DNA from: Frigidibacter albus
GTDB taxonomy: Bacteria > Pseudomonadota > Alphaproteobacteria > Rhodobacterales > Rhodobacteraceae
Direction of reading: 5' to 3'
NCBI RefSeq assembly: GCF_009908165.1
Contig: NZ_JAAAUC010000007.1
Span: 186,001 to 250,000, forward strand
Length of the DNA stretch: 64,000 bases
Shown: positions 9,274 through 16,828 of the stretch, piece after piece
Layout of the letters: the number at the start of each line of letters is the position of its first letter
Numbering within the stretch: the first letter of the stretch is position 1
Notes under the pieces: model-generated
What the model was told of the DNA's origin: nothing
Database searches by the model: none
The model's input: only the letters and a program-made list of their open reading frames with translations
Program-made: the position numbers and the translations under genes

Positions 9274-9972
9274 CTTAGGTTTCCTTCACCGCCCGCGTTT
9301 CTGCTTTCCGCGCCAGGATCAGGCCCCCGCCTGCGCCCCGGTCCGGAAAGACAACGGCGGACCGGGCTGCTGCCACTGCCCGATCCGCCGCCCCTCGTCC
9401 CATCACTGGGTTATGTCCGGCTACGCGCGCCACCTGGGGGGATGTCTGCTCGCCCGCGCGCCGGATCTCTTTGGTCTTCGATAAACTCGAGCGCCTGTAT
9501 GAAACCTGCACTTCTTTTCGCCGATTTGAGGTCTTGGTGCCTCTTACTCGTGTTCATCTTGTGAACAGGGATGCCACGGGAATTCATGGTAATCAACAGG
9601 TAAATCCGGGACCGGCTGGAGGGAGCGCGGCACTGGACCGCCCTGACGCGAGAGGCCACAGCCGGAAACGGGGCGCATATACGCAGCAATGGAACCACGG
9701 GCACCACATATAGACATCGTGAAACCCAAAGTGGCGTCCCGCCCTGCCCCACCCATTCCCGAAAAAAATGCAGCCTGTTCCGGACTGTGGCGGTCGCACA
9801 ACGAGCCCGCCGCAATGATCACGAAATGTTCCGCCAATATCACAGCGACTCACGCGCCAGTGATTCGAAACGGCGGCCGAACCCCGACCGCCGCCCATGA
9901 TTTCCCATGATGCTGTCAAACTGCCTGCGCCCGCCCCATGAAATCCCGGCAGGCGCGGCCTTCAGGCCCGGT
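9274..9972 (-). promoter_or_regulatory. Long mraZ leader without genes; likely dcw promoter region and UpsM-type sRNA locus
   Basis: A 699-base stretch, less GC-rich than its neighbours, between mraZ and apbC (both minus strand). I see no convincing gene. It contains a perfect 9-bp stem (9337-9345 with 9358-9366, 12-base loop), which ends 63 bases upstream of the mraZ ATG, and a perfect TGTTCA-N5-TGAACA palindrome at 9551-9567. In Rhodobacter sphaeroides the dcw cluster has an extended 5' leader from which the roughly 200-nt sRNA UpsM is released by termination near the end of the leader; the hairpin here is at a comparable distance. Homology to UpsM is inferred from position only, because I cannot compare sequences. 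Confidence 0.45.
9337..9366 (-). terminator. Strong hairpin in the mraZ leader, possible attenuator/UpsM 3' end
   Basis: Perfect 9-bp inverted repeat CCCGGTCCG / CGGACCGGG with a 12-base loop, 63-93 bases upstream of the mraZ start on the transcribed strand. No U-tract follows, so a classical Rho-independent terminator is not certain; it could be an attenuator, a processing site or an sRNA 3' end. Confidence 0.4.
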
Positions 9973-11067
9973 TCAGGCCATCCCGCCGTCGATCAGCCGC
10001 TGCGCCAGCGTGGCATAGGCCTCGGCAATCGGCCCCTCGCCTGCGGCAATCGGGGTGCCCGCATCGCCGGCCAGCCGCACGTCAAGGCTCAGCGGAATCT
10101 CCCCCAGGAATGGCAACCCAAGCTTCGTCGCCTCGGCCCGCACCCCGCCATGCCCGAAGATATGCGCCTCATGCCCGCAGCTGGGGCATATATAAGAAGA
10201 CATGTTCTCGATCAGCCCCAGCACCGGGGTCTTGAGCTTGGCGAACATGTCGATGGCCCGCCGCGCATCCAGCAGCGCCACGTCCTGCGGGGTCGACACC
10301 ACCACCGCCCCGGTCAGATGCGTGCGCTGGCAGAGCGTCAGCTGCACATCCCCCGTGCCGGGCGGCAGATCGACGATCAGCACATCCAGCTCGCCCCAGG
10401 CCACCTGCCCCAGCAGCTGCTGCAGCGCGCCCATCAGCATCGGCCCGCGCCACACCACCGCTTCATCCTCTTTCAGCAGCAGCCCGATCGACATCACCGT
10501 CACCCCATGCGCGTGCAGCGGGATCATGGTCTTGCCATCGGGCGATTCCGGGCGGCCGGAGACGCCCATCATCCGCGGCTGCGAGGGACCGTATATATCG
10601 GCATCCAGCAGCCCGACCCGCCGCCCCGCCCGCGCCAACGCCACCGCGAGGTTGGACGACACCGTGGATTTGCCGACCCCGCCCTTGCCCGAGGCAATCG
10701 CCAGGATGCGGTCGATCCCCGCCACCCGCTGCGGCCCGGTCTGCCCCGGGGCCTGCGGCGTGGGGTGGCCGCCGATCTTCAGGCTGGGGGCGGCAGGTTT
10801 CGCCGCCGGCCCATGCGCCGTCAGCACCACCGACACCTGAGCTACCCCCGGCAGCGCCCGCACCGCCGCCTCGGCCGCCGCCCGCACCGATTCCATGCCG
10901 CGCGCCGCCTCCGGCGTCGGCGCCTCGAGCACGAATCTGACCTGATCCCCCCGCGAGTCGCTCTCGATCAGCAGCGCGCGCACCAGATCCTCGGCCACAA
11001 GATCGCGGCCCGAGGGCATGCGGATGCGGGCCAGCGCGGCAAGAACGGTGTCTTTGGTAACGGTCAT
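9973..11067 (-). CDS. apbC: Iron-sulfur cluster carrier protein ApbC (Mrp/NBP35 family ATPase)
   Basis: Cytoplasmic P-loop ATPase that binds and transfers Fe-S clusters. The best start is the ATG at 11067-11065, preceded by GGAGG, giving 364 residues. An N-terminal MIP18/DUF59-like domain covers about 1-90, and the deviant Walker A motif GKGGVGKST is at 127-135. The C-terminal C294-P-S-C297 pair is the conserved cluster-bridging CxxC. A 25-base longer open frame upstream lacks a ribosome site and was rejected. It is a single gene between the mraZ leader and the DUF1127 locus. Confidence 0.95.
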   Translation of the reverse strand: MTVTKDTVLAALARIRMPSGRDLVAEDLVRALLIESDSRGDQVRFVLEAPTPEAARGMESVRAAAEAAVRALPGVAQVSVVLTAHGPAAKPAAPSLKIGGHPTPQAPGQTGPQRVAGIDRILAIASGKGGVGKSTVSSNLAVALARAGRRVGLLDADIYGPSQPRMMGVSGRPESPDGKTMIPLHAHGVTVMSIGLLLKEDEAVVWRGPMLMGALQQLLGQVAWGELDVLIVDLPPGTGDVQLTLCQRTHLTGAVVVSTPQDVALLDARRAIDMFAKLKTPVLGLIENMSSYICPSCGHEAHIFGHGGVRAEATKLGLPFLGEIPLSLDVRLAGDAGTPIAAGEGPIAEAYATLAQRLIDGGMA

Positions 11068-11327
11068 TTTACGGCCTCCGGGACGTTTCGGCGGGCACTG
11101 TGGCATCCCTGCCAGCAAGGGCAAGCCAAACCACCCAAACCGGTCCTCAAAGCGCTGTGAAATGCGGCAGATGCCATGTTTGCGCTAAATATTAGGTCAG
11201 CAAGCGATATGCATTTTCCGCATGGCGGCATTGAGTCCGAGGGGGATTGTGCAGCTGCAGCATAGGGTCCATTTTCATCTCAACGGCGCAACGAGGCGCT
11301 GACCTGAACTAACCTGAGGCAGAGCAC

Positions 11328-11549
11328 ATGGCTTTCGCAAATGACATCCGCAGCATCGAGCACGGCTTCGCCGATCGCATCGCTGCTTTCTTCAAGAACG
11401 TGCAGGACGCACGGCAGCGCCGCAAGGTGTTCCGGCAGACCCTGTCCGAACTGCAGGCCCTCTCGGGCCGCGAGCTGGCCGATCTCGGCATCAACCGCTC
11501 GATGATCACCCGTGTGGCGGCCGAAGCTGCCTACGGCACCGAGAAGTAA
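11328..11549 (+). CDS. DUF1127 small protein, CcaF1-like RNA-binding factor
   Basis: A 73-residue basic protein starting MAFANDIRSIEHGFADRIAAFF. The C-terminal half, with VFRQTLSELQALSGRELADLGINR, is the DUF1127 signature (YjiS-like). A GAGG ribosome site lies 8 bases before the ATG. It is immediately followed by ten hairpins with CCTCCTCCC in their loops. In R. sphaeroides the homologous DUF1127 gene (RSP_6037, CcaF1) encodes a small RNA-binding protein co-transcribed with the CcsR sRNAs and involved in their maturation; the same arrangement here strongly suggests the same role. No clear promoter could be assigned in the 260 bases upstream. Confidence 0.9.
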   Translation: MAFANDIRSIEHGFADRIAAFFKNVQDARQRRKVFRQTLSELQALSGRELADLGINRSMITRVAAEAAYGTEK

Positions 11550-11554
11550 TTCGC

Positions 11555-11629
11555 TTTCCTGAGGCTCCTCCTCCTCCCTGAGTCTCGGAAATCTGCGGCG
11601 ACCCCCTCCTCCTCCCTGGGGTCGCCGCA
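11555..11629 (+). ncRNA. CcsR-type sRNA unit 1
   Basis: Hairpin 1 (stem 11555-11567 with 11580-11591, one bulged T and one G-T pair) and hairpin 2 (perfect 12-bp stem 11594-11605 with 11618-11629). Both loops carry CCTCCTCCC. It begins 6 bases after the DUF1127 stop codon, so the mature RNA must come from processing of the mRNA. Confidence 0.85.
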
Positions 11630-11686
11630 CCAGATACCGGGCCAACGGCCCACAGCGTTAACGGGACCGAAAGGTCCATCCGGCAT

Positions 11687-11762
11687 ACGATGGCTCTCCT
11701 CCTCCTCCCTGAGGGCCTCGTTATGAAGGCGGCGGCCCCCTCCTCCTCCCTGGGGCCGCCGC
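11687..11762 (+). ncRNA. CcsR-type sRNA unit 2
   Basis: Hairpin 3 (ACGA-T bulge-GGCTCTC pairing with GAGGGCC-TCGT) and hairpin 4 (11-bp stem 11729-11739 with 11752-11762). Both loops carry CCTCCTCCC. It is separated from unit 1 by two small perfect hairpins, which may be processing or stabilising elements. Confidence 0.85.
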
Positions 11763-11853
11763 TCTTCGAAACTGGAACCGCGGCCCGCAGGGGCCAATGC
11801 TTGATCGGGCCCGCAGGGGTCCACGAAATTCGGGCCTTCGGGCCCACCTGAAT

Positions 11854-11932
11854 ACGGCCGGCCCCTCCTCCTCCCTGGGCCGGACGTTGTGAAGGACGGT
11901 GGCGCTTCCTCCTCCTCCCTGAGGCGCCACCG
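11854..11932 (+). ncRNA. CcsR-type sRNA unit 3
   Basis: Hairpin 5 (CCGGCCC 11858-11864 with GGGCCGG 11877-11883, extended by ACG/CGT) and hairpin 6 (12-bp stem 11897-11908 with 11921-11932). The unit is 79 bases, identical in length to unit 4 and differing at only six positions. Confidence 0.86.
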
Positions 11933-11949
11933 CTCCCCTCACCAAGAAT

Positions 11950-12028
11950 ACGGCCGGCCCCTCCTCCTCCCTGGGCTGGACGTTGTGAAGGACAGTGGCG
12001 CCTCCTCCTCCTCCTTGAGGCGCCACTG
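11950..12028 (+). ncRNA. CcsR-type sRNA unit 4
   Basis: Recent duplicate of unit 3. Relative to unit 3, a G-C pair in the second stem is replaced by A-T on both arms (compensatory change), and a T-G wobble becomes C-G. This supports selection on structure. The loop of its second hairpin reads CCTCCTCCT, so the last C of the motif is lost. Confidence 0.85.
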
Positions 12029-12045
12029 CTCCCTTCAAACAGGAT

Positions 12046-12128
12046 ACGAAGGCCCCCTCCTCCTCCCTGGGGTCGGCGTTAAGAACGGCGGTGCCCCTTC
12101 TCCTCCCTGGGCGCCGCCGTTCGTTTTT
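12046..12128 (+). ncRNA. CcsR-type sRNA unit 5 with intrinsic terminator
   Basis: Hairpin 9 (GGCCCC 12051-12056 with GGGGTC 12069-12074, closed by ACG/CGT) and hairpin 10 (13-bp stem 12084-12096 with 12109-12121). Hairpin 10 is followed by CGTTTTT, so it also serves as the Rho-independent terminator of the whole DUF1127-sRNA transcript. Its loop has a TCTCCTCCC variant. Confidence 0.85.
12084..12128 (+). terminator. Rho-independent terminator of the DUF1127-sRNA operon
   Basis: 13-bp GC-rich stem (AACGGCGGTGCCC with GGGCGCCGCCGTT, one T-G pair) followed by TTTTT at 12124-12128. Confidence 0.8.
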
Positions 12129-12234
12129 GAGGATCCCCGATGTCACCGGAGTATCTGCCGGCACTCATGCCGCTGATGACGTGTATGCCGCGAACCCTTC
12201 GCTGCCATTGGTCCGTTCAGTTCGGGCGGGATTA

Positions 12235-12435
12235 GGCGAGGCACTGCCTCGCCCCCGCCCGTGCGGGACCGTTCTCCCAGAGCCGCCGGCATCGCGAGAC
12301 TGTATGAGGACAGCGCCCGACCTGGCCGGCGAGAAGCGCCCGCCAGAGGCGGGGCGGGCGCTGGCCGGGCCCTTTGGGGGCCCGTCCGGCGCAAGTTGCG
12401 GAGTGCGGTGCGTGGCGAAGGCGATGGCCTTCGCC
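12235..12435 (+). repeat. B-A intergenic repeat, copy 1
   Basis: Palindrome B at 12235-12253 and palindrome A at 12414-12435. Between them, CAGCGCCCG (12311-12319) and CGGGCGCTG (12355-12363) form another inverted pair. Confidence 0.75.
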
Positions 12436-12509
12436 AGATCGGCGTTGAACGCATGTTTACTGCGAGCTAGTGTTTTTCTGCTTCGTGAGCTGCGGTTTGG
12501 GCGGAAAAA

Positions 12510-12638
12510 GGCGAGGCACTGCCTCGCCCCGCCCGTGCGGTGCCTGTCAACCAGAGCCGCTGGCAACCTAAGACCGTATGAGGGCAGCGCCCGTGTGGGT
12601 GGAGACGGCGGTGGGTGGCGAGGGCGATGGCCTTCGCC
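12510..12638 (+). repeat. B-A intergenic repeat, copy 2
   Basis: Palindrome B at 12510-12528 (preceded by GGCGGAAAAA) and palindrome A at 12617-12638. The interval contains GAGGGCAGCGCCCGT at 12580-12594, which matches the ends of the 167-base MITE-like repeat found at 30214 and 61311. Confidence 0.75.
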
Positions 12639-12771
12639 AAGGACAGCGATGCAAACGGGTCGCCAAGCAGCAGTCCCCCCTTCCCCCGCCTACCGTGGGG
12701 ACCACCCCTTGCCGCCGCCCGACCCCCGCCGCATAGTCCGCCGCAACACGCGACAGGCAGCACGGAACACC

Positions 12772-13926
12772 ATGCGGATTTCCCTCTTTTCGGCGGCGCT
12801 GGTCGCAGCTCTCGTCGGCTATGGCAGCACCATCGCGCTGCTGCTGGCCGCCGCGCAGGCCGTCGGCGCCACGCCCGAACAGACCGGATCGTGGATCTTC
12901 GCCATCTGCCTTGCCAAGGCCGCCGGCTCCGCCTTCCTCAGCCTGCGCGCGCGGATGCCCATCGTGCTGGCTTGGTCCACCCCCGGCGCGGCCCTCGTCG
13001 CCGCCTCGCAGGGGCTGAGCATGGCCGAGGCCGTTGCCGCCTTCCTCTTCGCCGGGCTGCTGATCGCGCTGACCGGAGCCCTCCGCCCGCTCGGCCGGAT
13101 GATCGCGGCGCTGCCCGATGCCGTGGCCGCCGCGATGCTGGCGGGGGTGCTGCTGCCCTTCTGCCTGAAGGTGCCGGGCCATGCCGCCGCCCTCCCGGCG
13201 CTGATCCTGCCGGTGGTCGCGGTGTTCCTGGCGGTGCGCCTGTTCAGCCCGGCCCAGGCGGTGCTGGCCGCGCTGGCAACGGGCCTGATCCTCAGCTTCG
13301 CCCTGCCCGGCGCAGCGGCGCTGCCCGACCTCAGCTTCACCCTGCCGCGCCTGACCTTCATCGCGCCCGATTTCGACATCGGCGCCCTGATCGGTCTCGG
13401 CCTGCCTCTCTATCTGGTGACGATGGCCTCGCAAAACCTGCCCGGATTCGCCGTGCTGCGCGCCGCGGGCTACACGCCCCCCGTGCGCCCGGCGCTGGTG
13501 GTGACGGGCGGGCTCTCTGCCCTCACGGCGCTCGCAGGCGCCCATACCATCAGCATGGCCGCGATCACCGCCGCGATCTGCCTGGGCGAGGATGTCCATC
13601 CCGACCGCGCGCAGCGCTGGAAGGTGGGACTGGTCTATGCCGCAATCTGGGTGGTGCTTGGCCTGTTCGGCCCGGTGATCCTCACGCTGATCGGCGCCAT
13701 GCCCGCGGCCCTCGTCGCCACCATCGCCGGCCTTGCGCTGATCGCGCCGTTCCTCGGTGCCGCCAGTGCGGCCTTTGCCGCGGTGGAGACCCGCTTCGCC
13801 GCCGGCACCACGCTGATCGTCACCGCCTCGGGCGTGGCGGTCTTCGGCATCGGCGCGGCGTTCTGGGGGCTGATCGCCGGCCTTTTGGTCCATGCGCTGG
13901 ACAAGGCAAGGCGGCGGCCGGTGTAA
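12772..13926 (+). CDS. Benzoate/H+ symporter BenE family transporter
   Basis: A 384-residue, highly hydrophobic inner membrane protein with about 11-12 predicted helices. The N-terminus MRISLFSAALVAALVGYGST and the segments LRARMPIVLAWSTPGAAL and LVTMASQNLPGFAVLRAAGY match the BenE family, distant relatives of the nucleobase/sulfate transporters. The start ATG (12772) was chosen because it begins the first family-conserved segment; the upstream open frame is repeat sequence. BenE members are annotated as benzoate symporters, but no aromatic catabolism genes are nearby, so the substrate is uncertain. Confidence 0.88.
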   Translation: MRISLFSAALVAALVGYGSTIALLLAAAQAVGATPEQTGSWIFAICLAKAAGSAFLSLRARMPIVLAWSTPGAALVAASQGLSMAEAVAAFLFAGLLIALTGALRPLGRMIAALPDAVAAAMLAGVLLPFCLKVPGHAAALPALILPVVAVFLAVRLFSPAQAVLAALATGLILSFALPGAAALPDLSFTLPRLTFIAPDFDIGALIGLGLPLYLVTMASQNLPGFAVLRAAGYTPPVRPALVVTGGLSALTALAGAHTISMAAITAAICLGEDVHPDRAQRWKVGLVYAAIWVVLGLFGPVILTLIGAMPAALVATIAGLALIAPFLGAASAAFAAVETRFAAGTTLIVTASGVAVFGIGAAFWGLIAGLLVHALDKARRRPV

Positions 13927-13953
13927 CCCGCGCCGCCGCCTGCATCCGACTCG

Positions 13954-14214
13954 TCAATCGGTGCGGATGAACCTGTTGAACCGGCTCTCCTCGCCCGAGG
14001 CGAGATGATCCTGATAGATGAATTCCAGATCCCGGTCGTCGAAGATCCTGAAGAACTCGTCCCAGCTGATCTCTTCCAGCGCCTCTTCGGGCTCGCCGAA
14101 ATCCAGCCGCAGCAGCCCGCCATCGCGGTCGCCCTCGACGCGGGACGGCCGCCCGCCCCGCGCCTCGGCCCAATTGCGAATCGTGTCATGGTCACGCGTT
14201 GTCTTGGATGTCAT
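13954..14214 (-). CDS. Conserved small protein of unknown function
   Basis: An 86-residue acidic protein (MTSKTTRDHDTIRNWAEARG start). It contains GGLLRLDFGEPEEALEEISW and a C-terminal FIYQDHLASGEESRFNRF stretch. Close relatives are widespread in alphaproteobacteria and are sometimes mislabelled as 1,4-alpha-glucan branching enzyme; the length rules that out. A GGAG ribosome site precedes the ATG. It lies 56 bases downstream of uvrD on the same strand and may share its SOS-controlled transcript. Function unknown. Confidence 0.8.
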   Translation of the reverse strand: MTSKTTRDHDTIRNWAEARGGRPSRVEGDRDGGLLRLDFGEPEEALEEISWDEFFRIFDDRDLEFIYQDHLASGEESRFNRFIRTD

Positions 14215-14270
14215 CGCGGTCTCCTTCCGTTTCAGCGGAAGAAACCCCGGCGGCGGCGCATCAGTTCCGG

Positions 14271-16748
14271 TCAGAACGGCACATCATCCGCCTCCGAGGC
14301 CGCCACCACGAATCCCGCGACGATCTTCTTGACGCCGGTCGCAAAGGCCACCGCCAGCTTGTCGCCCTCGATCTCCTGCACATGGCCATAGCCGAACTTC
14401 TGGTGGAACACCCGGTCGCCCACGTCGAAGGCCGACACGGCATCAAGGTCGATCACCGTATGCCGCGATTCCTTCGGCTGGCTGACGGGGCGATTGCCCG
14501 CCCGGTCCTGCAGCCGCCGCCAGCCCGGCGAGTTGTAGACATCGGCCTTCGCCGCCCGCGCCTCAACCGACGACCCACCCGAAGAACTCCCAAACCCCGC
14601 CGCCGCGCCATAGCCGCCGCCATAGAGCCCCGGCGGCGTCAGCACCTCGACATCCGCCTCGGGCAATTCGTCGATGAAGCGCGAGGGCATCTGGCTTTGC
14701 CAGCGGCCATAGACCTGCCGGTTGCCCGCAAAGGAAATCGTGCACAGCTCCTCGGCGCGGGTGATGCCGACATAGGCCAGCCGCCGCTCCTCCTCGAGCC
14801 CCTTCTGCCCGCTTTCATCCATCGAGCGCTGGCTGGGGAACAGCCCGTCCTCCCAGCCCGGCAGGAACACCACCGGGAACTCCAGCCCCTTGGCGGCGTG
14901 CAGGGTCATGATGGTGATCTTCTCCGATTCCTCCTCGGACGAGTTGTCGAGGATCAGCGCCACGTGCTCGAGGAACCCCTGCAAATTGTCGAACTGCTCC
15001 AGCGCCTTGACCAGTTCCTTGAGGTTTTCGAGCCGCCCCGCCGCCTCGGGCGTCTTGTCGTTCTGCCACATGGCGATGTAGCCCGAATCCTCCAGGATCT
15101 CCTCGGCCAGCCGCACATGGGAATGGTCATGGGCGGGCGGAACCGAGGCGACCTCCAGCTCGATCAGCTCATCGTCATCCTCCGCCGGGCTGCGCGCCGT
15201 GGCCGGGCTCGCGGCTGCGATCGCCTTGTGCCAGCGGTCCACATTCTCCACGAACCGCCGCAATTCCGCCGCGCCCTTGCCGCCCAGCTTGCCCGCGGCC
15301 ACCGCATAGCGCGCGCCCTCCAGCAGGCTGGTGCCATCGGCGCGCGCGGTCATCTGGATCACCTGCTGCGCCTTGTCGCCCAGCCCCCGCTTGGGCGTGT
15401 TCACGATCCGCTCGAAGGCCAGATCATCCTCGGGCGAGACCGCCAGCCGGAAATAGGCCATCGCATTGCGGATCTCGGCCCGTTCATAGAATCGCGGCCC
15501 GCCGACCACGCGGTAGGGCAGGCCAATGGTCAGGAACCGGTCCTCGAAGGCGCGCATCTGGCTGCTGCCGCGCACCAGGATCGCCTGCCCGTTCAGCGAC
15601 ACGGCGCGCATCCGTCGCCCGCCCCGCTGCAGCGCCTCGGCCTCTTCCCCGATCCAGCGCGCCTCTTCCTCGCCGTCCCAGTGGCCGATCAGCCGCACCT
15701 TCTCGCCGGCCTGCTCCTCGGTCCACAGCGTCTTGCCAAGCCGCCCGGCATTCTGCGCGATCACCGAGGAGGCGGCGGCAAGGATATGCGGGGTGGAGCG
15801 GTAGTTCTGCTCCAGCCGGATCACCTTGGCGCCCGGAAAATCCTTCTCGAACCGCAGGATGTTGCCCACCTCGGCCCCGCGCCAGCCATAGATCGACTGG
15901 TCGTCATCGCCCACGCAGCAGATGTTCTTGTGGCCCTGCGCCAGCAGCCGCAGCCACAGGTACTGTGCGACGTTGGTATCCTGATACTCGTCGACGAGGA
16001 TGTAGCGCAGCCAGCGCTGATACTGGGCCAGCACGTCGGGATGCGCCTGAAAGATCGTCACCACATGCAGCAGCAGGTCGCCGAAATCGACGGCATTGAG
16101 GCTGCGCAGCCGGTCCTGATAGGCGGCGTAAAGCTCTGTCCCGCGATTGCCGAAGGCGGCGGCCTCGGCATTCGGCACATTGCCCGGCGTCAGCGCGCGG
16201 TTCTTCCAGCCGTCGATGATCCCCGCCAGCTGCCGCGCCGGCCAGCGCTTCTCGTCGATATTGGCGGCGTTGATGACCTGCTTCATCAGCCGGATCTGGT
16301 CATCGGTATCCAGAATCGTGAAACTCGACTTGAGGCTTGCCAGTTCCGCATGGCGGCGCAGGATCTTGACACTGATCGAGTGGAACGTGCCCATCCAGCG
16401 CAGGGGCTCCAGCAGGTGGAAGGGCTGCTTCGCCAGCCGCTCGCGCATCTCGCGCGCCGCCTTGTTGGTGAAGGTCACCGCCAGAATCTCGTTCGGCCGC
16501 GCCCGGCCCGAGGCCACCAGATTGGCGATCCGCGCCATCAGCGTCTTGGTCTTGCCGGTGCCCGCGCCCGCCAGCATCAGCAGCGGGCCATCCAGCGCCT
16601 CGGCCGCCTCGCGCTGCGCGGGGTTCAGGTCATCCAGATACGCCGTGCCGCGCGCACCCGCAGCCCCCGCCATCGCCCGTTGTGACAGGCTCTGCGGAAC
16701 AGCGGCGGCGGCGCCTTCGAAGGCATCATCTTCATCAAATCGGCTCAT
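14271..16748 (-). CDS. uvrD: ATP-dependent DNA helicase UvrD/PcrA
   Basis: Superfamily 1A 3'-5' helicase used in nucleotide excision and mismatch repair. The 825-residue protein has the Q-motif region NPAQREAAE, Walker A GAGTGKT (61-67), DEYQDTN (Walker B), GDDDQSIYGWRGA, and VGITRAEEL near the end of the helicase core. The C-terminus FHQKFGYGHVQEIEGDKLAVAF is the Tudor-like RNA polymerase-binding domain seen in PcrA/UvrD. A perfect alphaproteobacterial LexA box lies 66 bases upstream of the start. The start codon sits in a 25-base tandem duplication (see separate entry). Confidence 0.97.
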   Translation of the reverse strand: MSRFDEDDAFEGAAAAVPQSLSQRAMAGAAGARGTAYLDDLNPAQREAAEALDGPLLMLAGAGTGKTKTLMARIANLVASGRARPNEILAVTFTNKAAREMRERLAKQPFHLLEPLRWMGTFHSISVKILRRHAELASLKSSFTILDTDDQIRLMKQVINAANIDEKRWPARQLAGIIDGWKNRALTPGNVPNAEAAAFGNRGTELYAAYQDRLRSLNAVDFGDLLLHVVTIFQAHPDVLAQYQRWLRYILVDEYQDTNVAQYLWLRLLAQGHKNICCVGDDDQSIYGWRGAEVGNILRFEKDFPGAKVIRLEQNYRSTPHILAAASSVIAQNAGRLGKTLWTEEQAGEKVRLIGHWDGEEEARWIGEEAEALQRGGRRMRAVSLNGQAILVRGSSQMRAFEDRFLTIGLPYRVVGGPRFYERAEIRNAMAYFRLAVSPEDDLAFERIVNTPKRGLGDKAQQVIQMTARADGTSLLEGARYAVAAGKLGGKGAAELRRFVENVDRWHKAIAAASPATARSPAEDDDELIELEVASVPPAHDHSHVRLAEEILEDSGYIAMWQNDKTPEAAGRLENLKELVKALEQFDNLQGFLEHVALILDNSSEEESEKITIMTLHAAKGLEFPVVFLPGWEDGLFPSQRSMDESGQKGLEEERRLAYVGITRAEELCTISFAGNRQVYGRWQSQMPSRFIDELPEADVEVLTPPGLYGGGYGAAAGFGSSSGGSSVEARAAKADVYNSPGWRRLQDRAGNRPVSQPKESRHTVIDLDAVSAFDVGDRVFHQKFGYGHVQEIEGDKLAVAFATGVKKIVAGFVVAASEADDVPF

Positions 16749-16786
16749 GCGCGCACTCTAGAAATCGGCTCATGCGCGCACTCTAG
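16737..16786. repeat. Perfect 25-base tandem duplication over the uvrD start codon
   Basis: Bases 16737-16761 and 16762-16786 are identical. The first copy contains the uvrD ATG (16748-16746). The second copy adds an upstream ATG (16773-16771) in another frame that reads 12 codons, MSRFLECAHEPI, and stops with TGA just past the real uvrD start: a possible upstream ORF created by the duplication. Confidence 0.9.
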
Positions 16787-16813
16787 CGCCCTTCGCCGCC
16801 GGGGAAAAGTCAA

Positions 16814-16828
16814 GTTCTTGGAATGTTC
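16814..16828. promoter_or_regulatory. LexA (SOS) box in the uvrD-pyc intergenic region
   Basis: GTTC at 16814-16817 and GTTC at 16825-16828, exactly 7 bases apart. GTTC-N7-GTTC is the direct-repeat LexA recognition sequence established for Rhodobacter and other alphaproteobacteria. It lies 66 bases upstream of uvrD, a classic SOS gene, and about 195 bases upstream of the pyc start. Regulation of uvrD is the likely function. Confidence 0.8.

Larger units (their letters stand above)
11555..12128 (+). ncRNA. CcsR/cuckoo-type sRNA array: five two-hairpin units with anti-Shine-Dalgarno loops
   Basis: Ten consecutive stem-loops follow the DUF1127 stop. Each has a GC-rich stem and a 12-base loop of the form CTCCTCCTCCCT. 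CCTCCTCCC motifs end at 11578, 11616, 11709, 11750, 11875, 11919, 11971 and 12067; the eighth hairpin has CCTCCTCCT and the tenth TCTCCTCCC. Hairpins pair up into five units joined by a GTTRTGAAGG-like linker, which fits the cuckoo RNA family (CcsR1-4 in R. sphaeroides), but with one more unit than the four described there. Extra small hairpins lie between units: 11639-11651, 11664-11677 (GAAA tetraloop), 11782-11795 and 11832-11845 (TTCG tetraloop). The last hairpin is followed by TTTTT. Confidence 0.88.
12131..12771. repeat. Gene-free block with two copies of a B-A palindromic repeat pair
   Basis: A 641-base gap between the sRNA terminator and the BenE-type gene. No gene is supported. It holds two copies of palindrome B (GGCGAGGCA-C-TGCCTCGCC, 12235-12253 and 12510-12528, flanked outside by CGGGCGG/CCGCCCG) and two of palindrome A (GGCGAAGGC-GATG-GCCTTCGCC, 12414-12435; one wobble in 12617-12638), in order B-A-B-A. 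Sequence between B and A is also partly duplicated (CAGAGCCGC, GTATGAGG, CAGCGCCCG). A third B-A pair lies inverted at 38432-38511. Confidence 0.8.

Noticed and set aside
9379-9402. MraZ-binding direct repeats (TGGG with 10-base period) upstream of mraZ
   Set aside because: Only degenerate CCC/GGG triplets with approximate spacing are present; no convincing set of three boxes.
9411-9815. Possible small gene in the mraZ leader (minus strand, 134 codons)
   Set aside because: No ribosome site, no conserved pattern, and the region has features of a regulatory leader.
11555-12128. CRISPR array
   Set aside because: The repeats are short, imperfect, hairpin-forming and unequally spaced, with related sequences between them and no cas genes.
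11506-12164. Open frames on the minus strand across the hairpin array (repeated Arg/Glu-rich translations)
   Set aside because: The repeats are the complement of CCTCCTCCC loops; structure and compensatory changes show they are RNA stem-loops and not a repeat protein.
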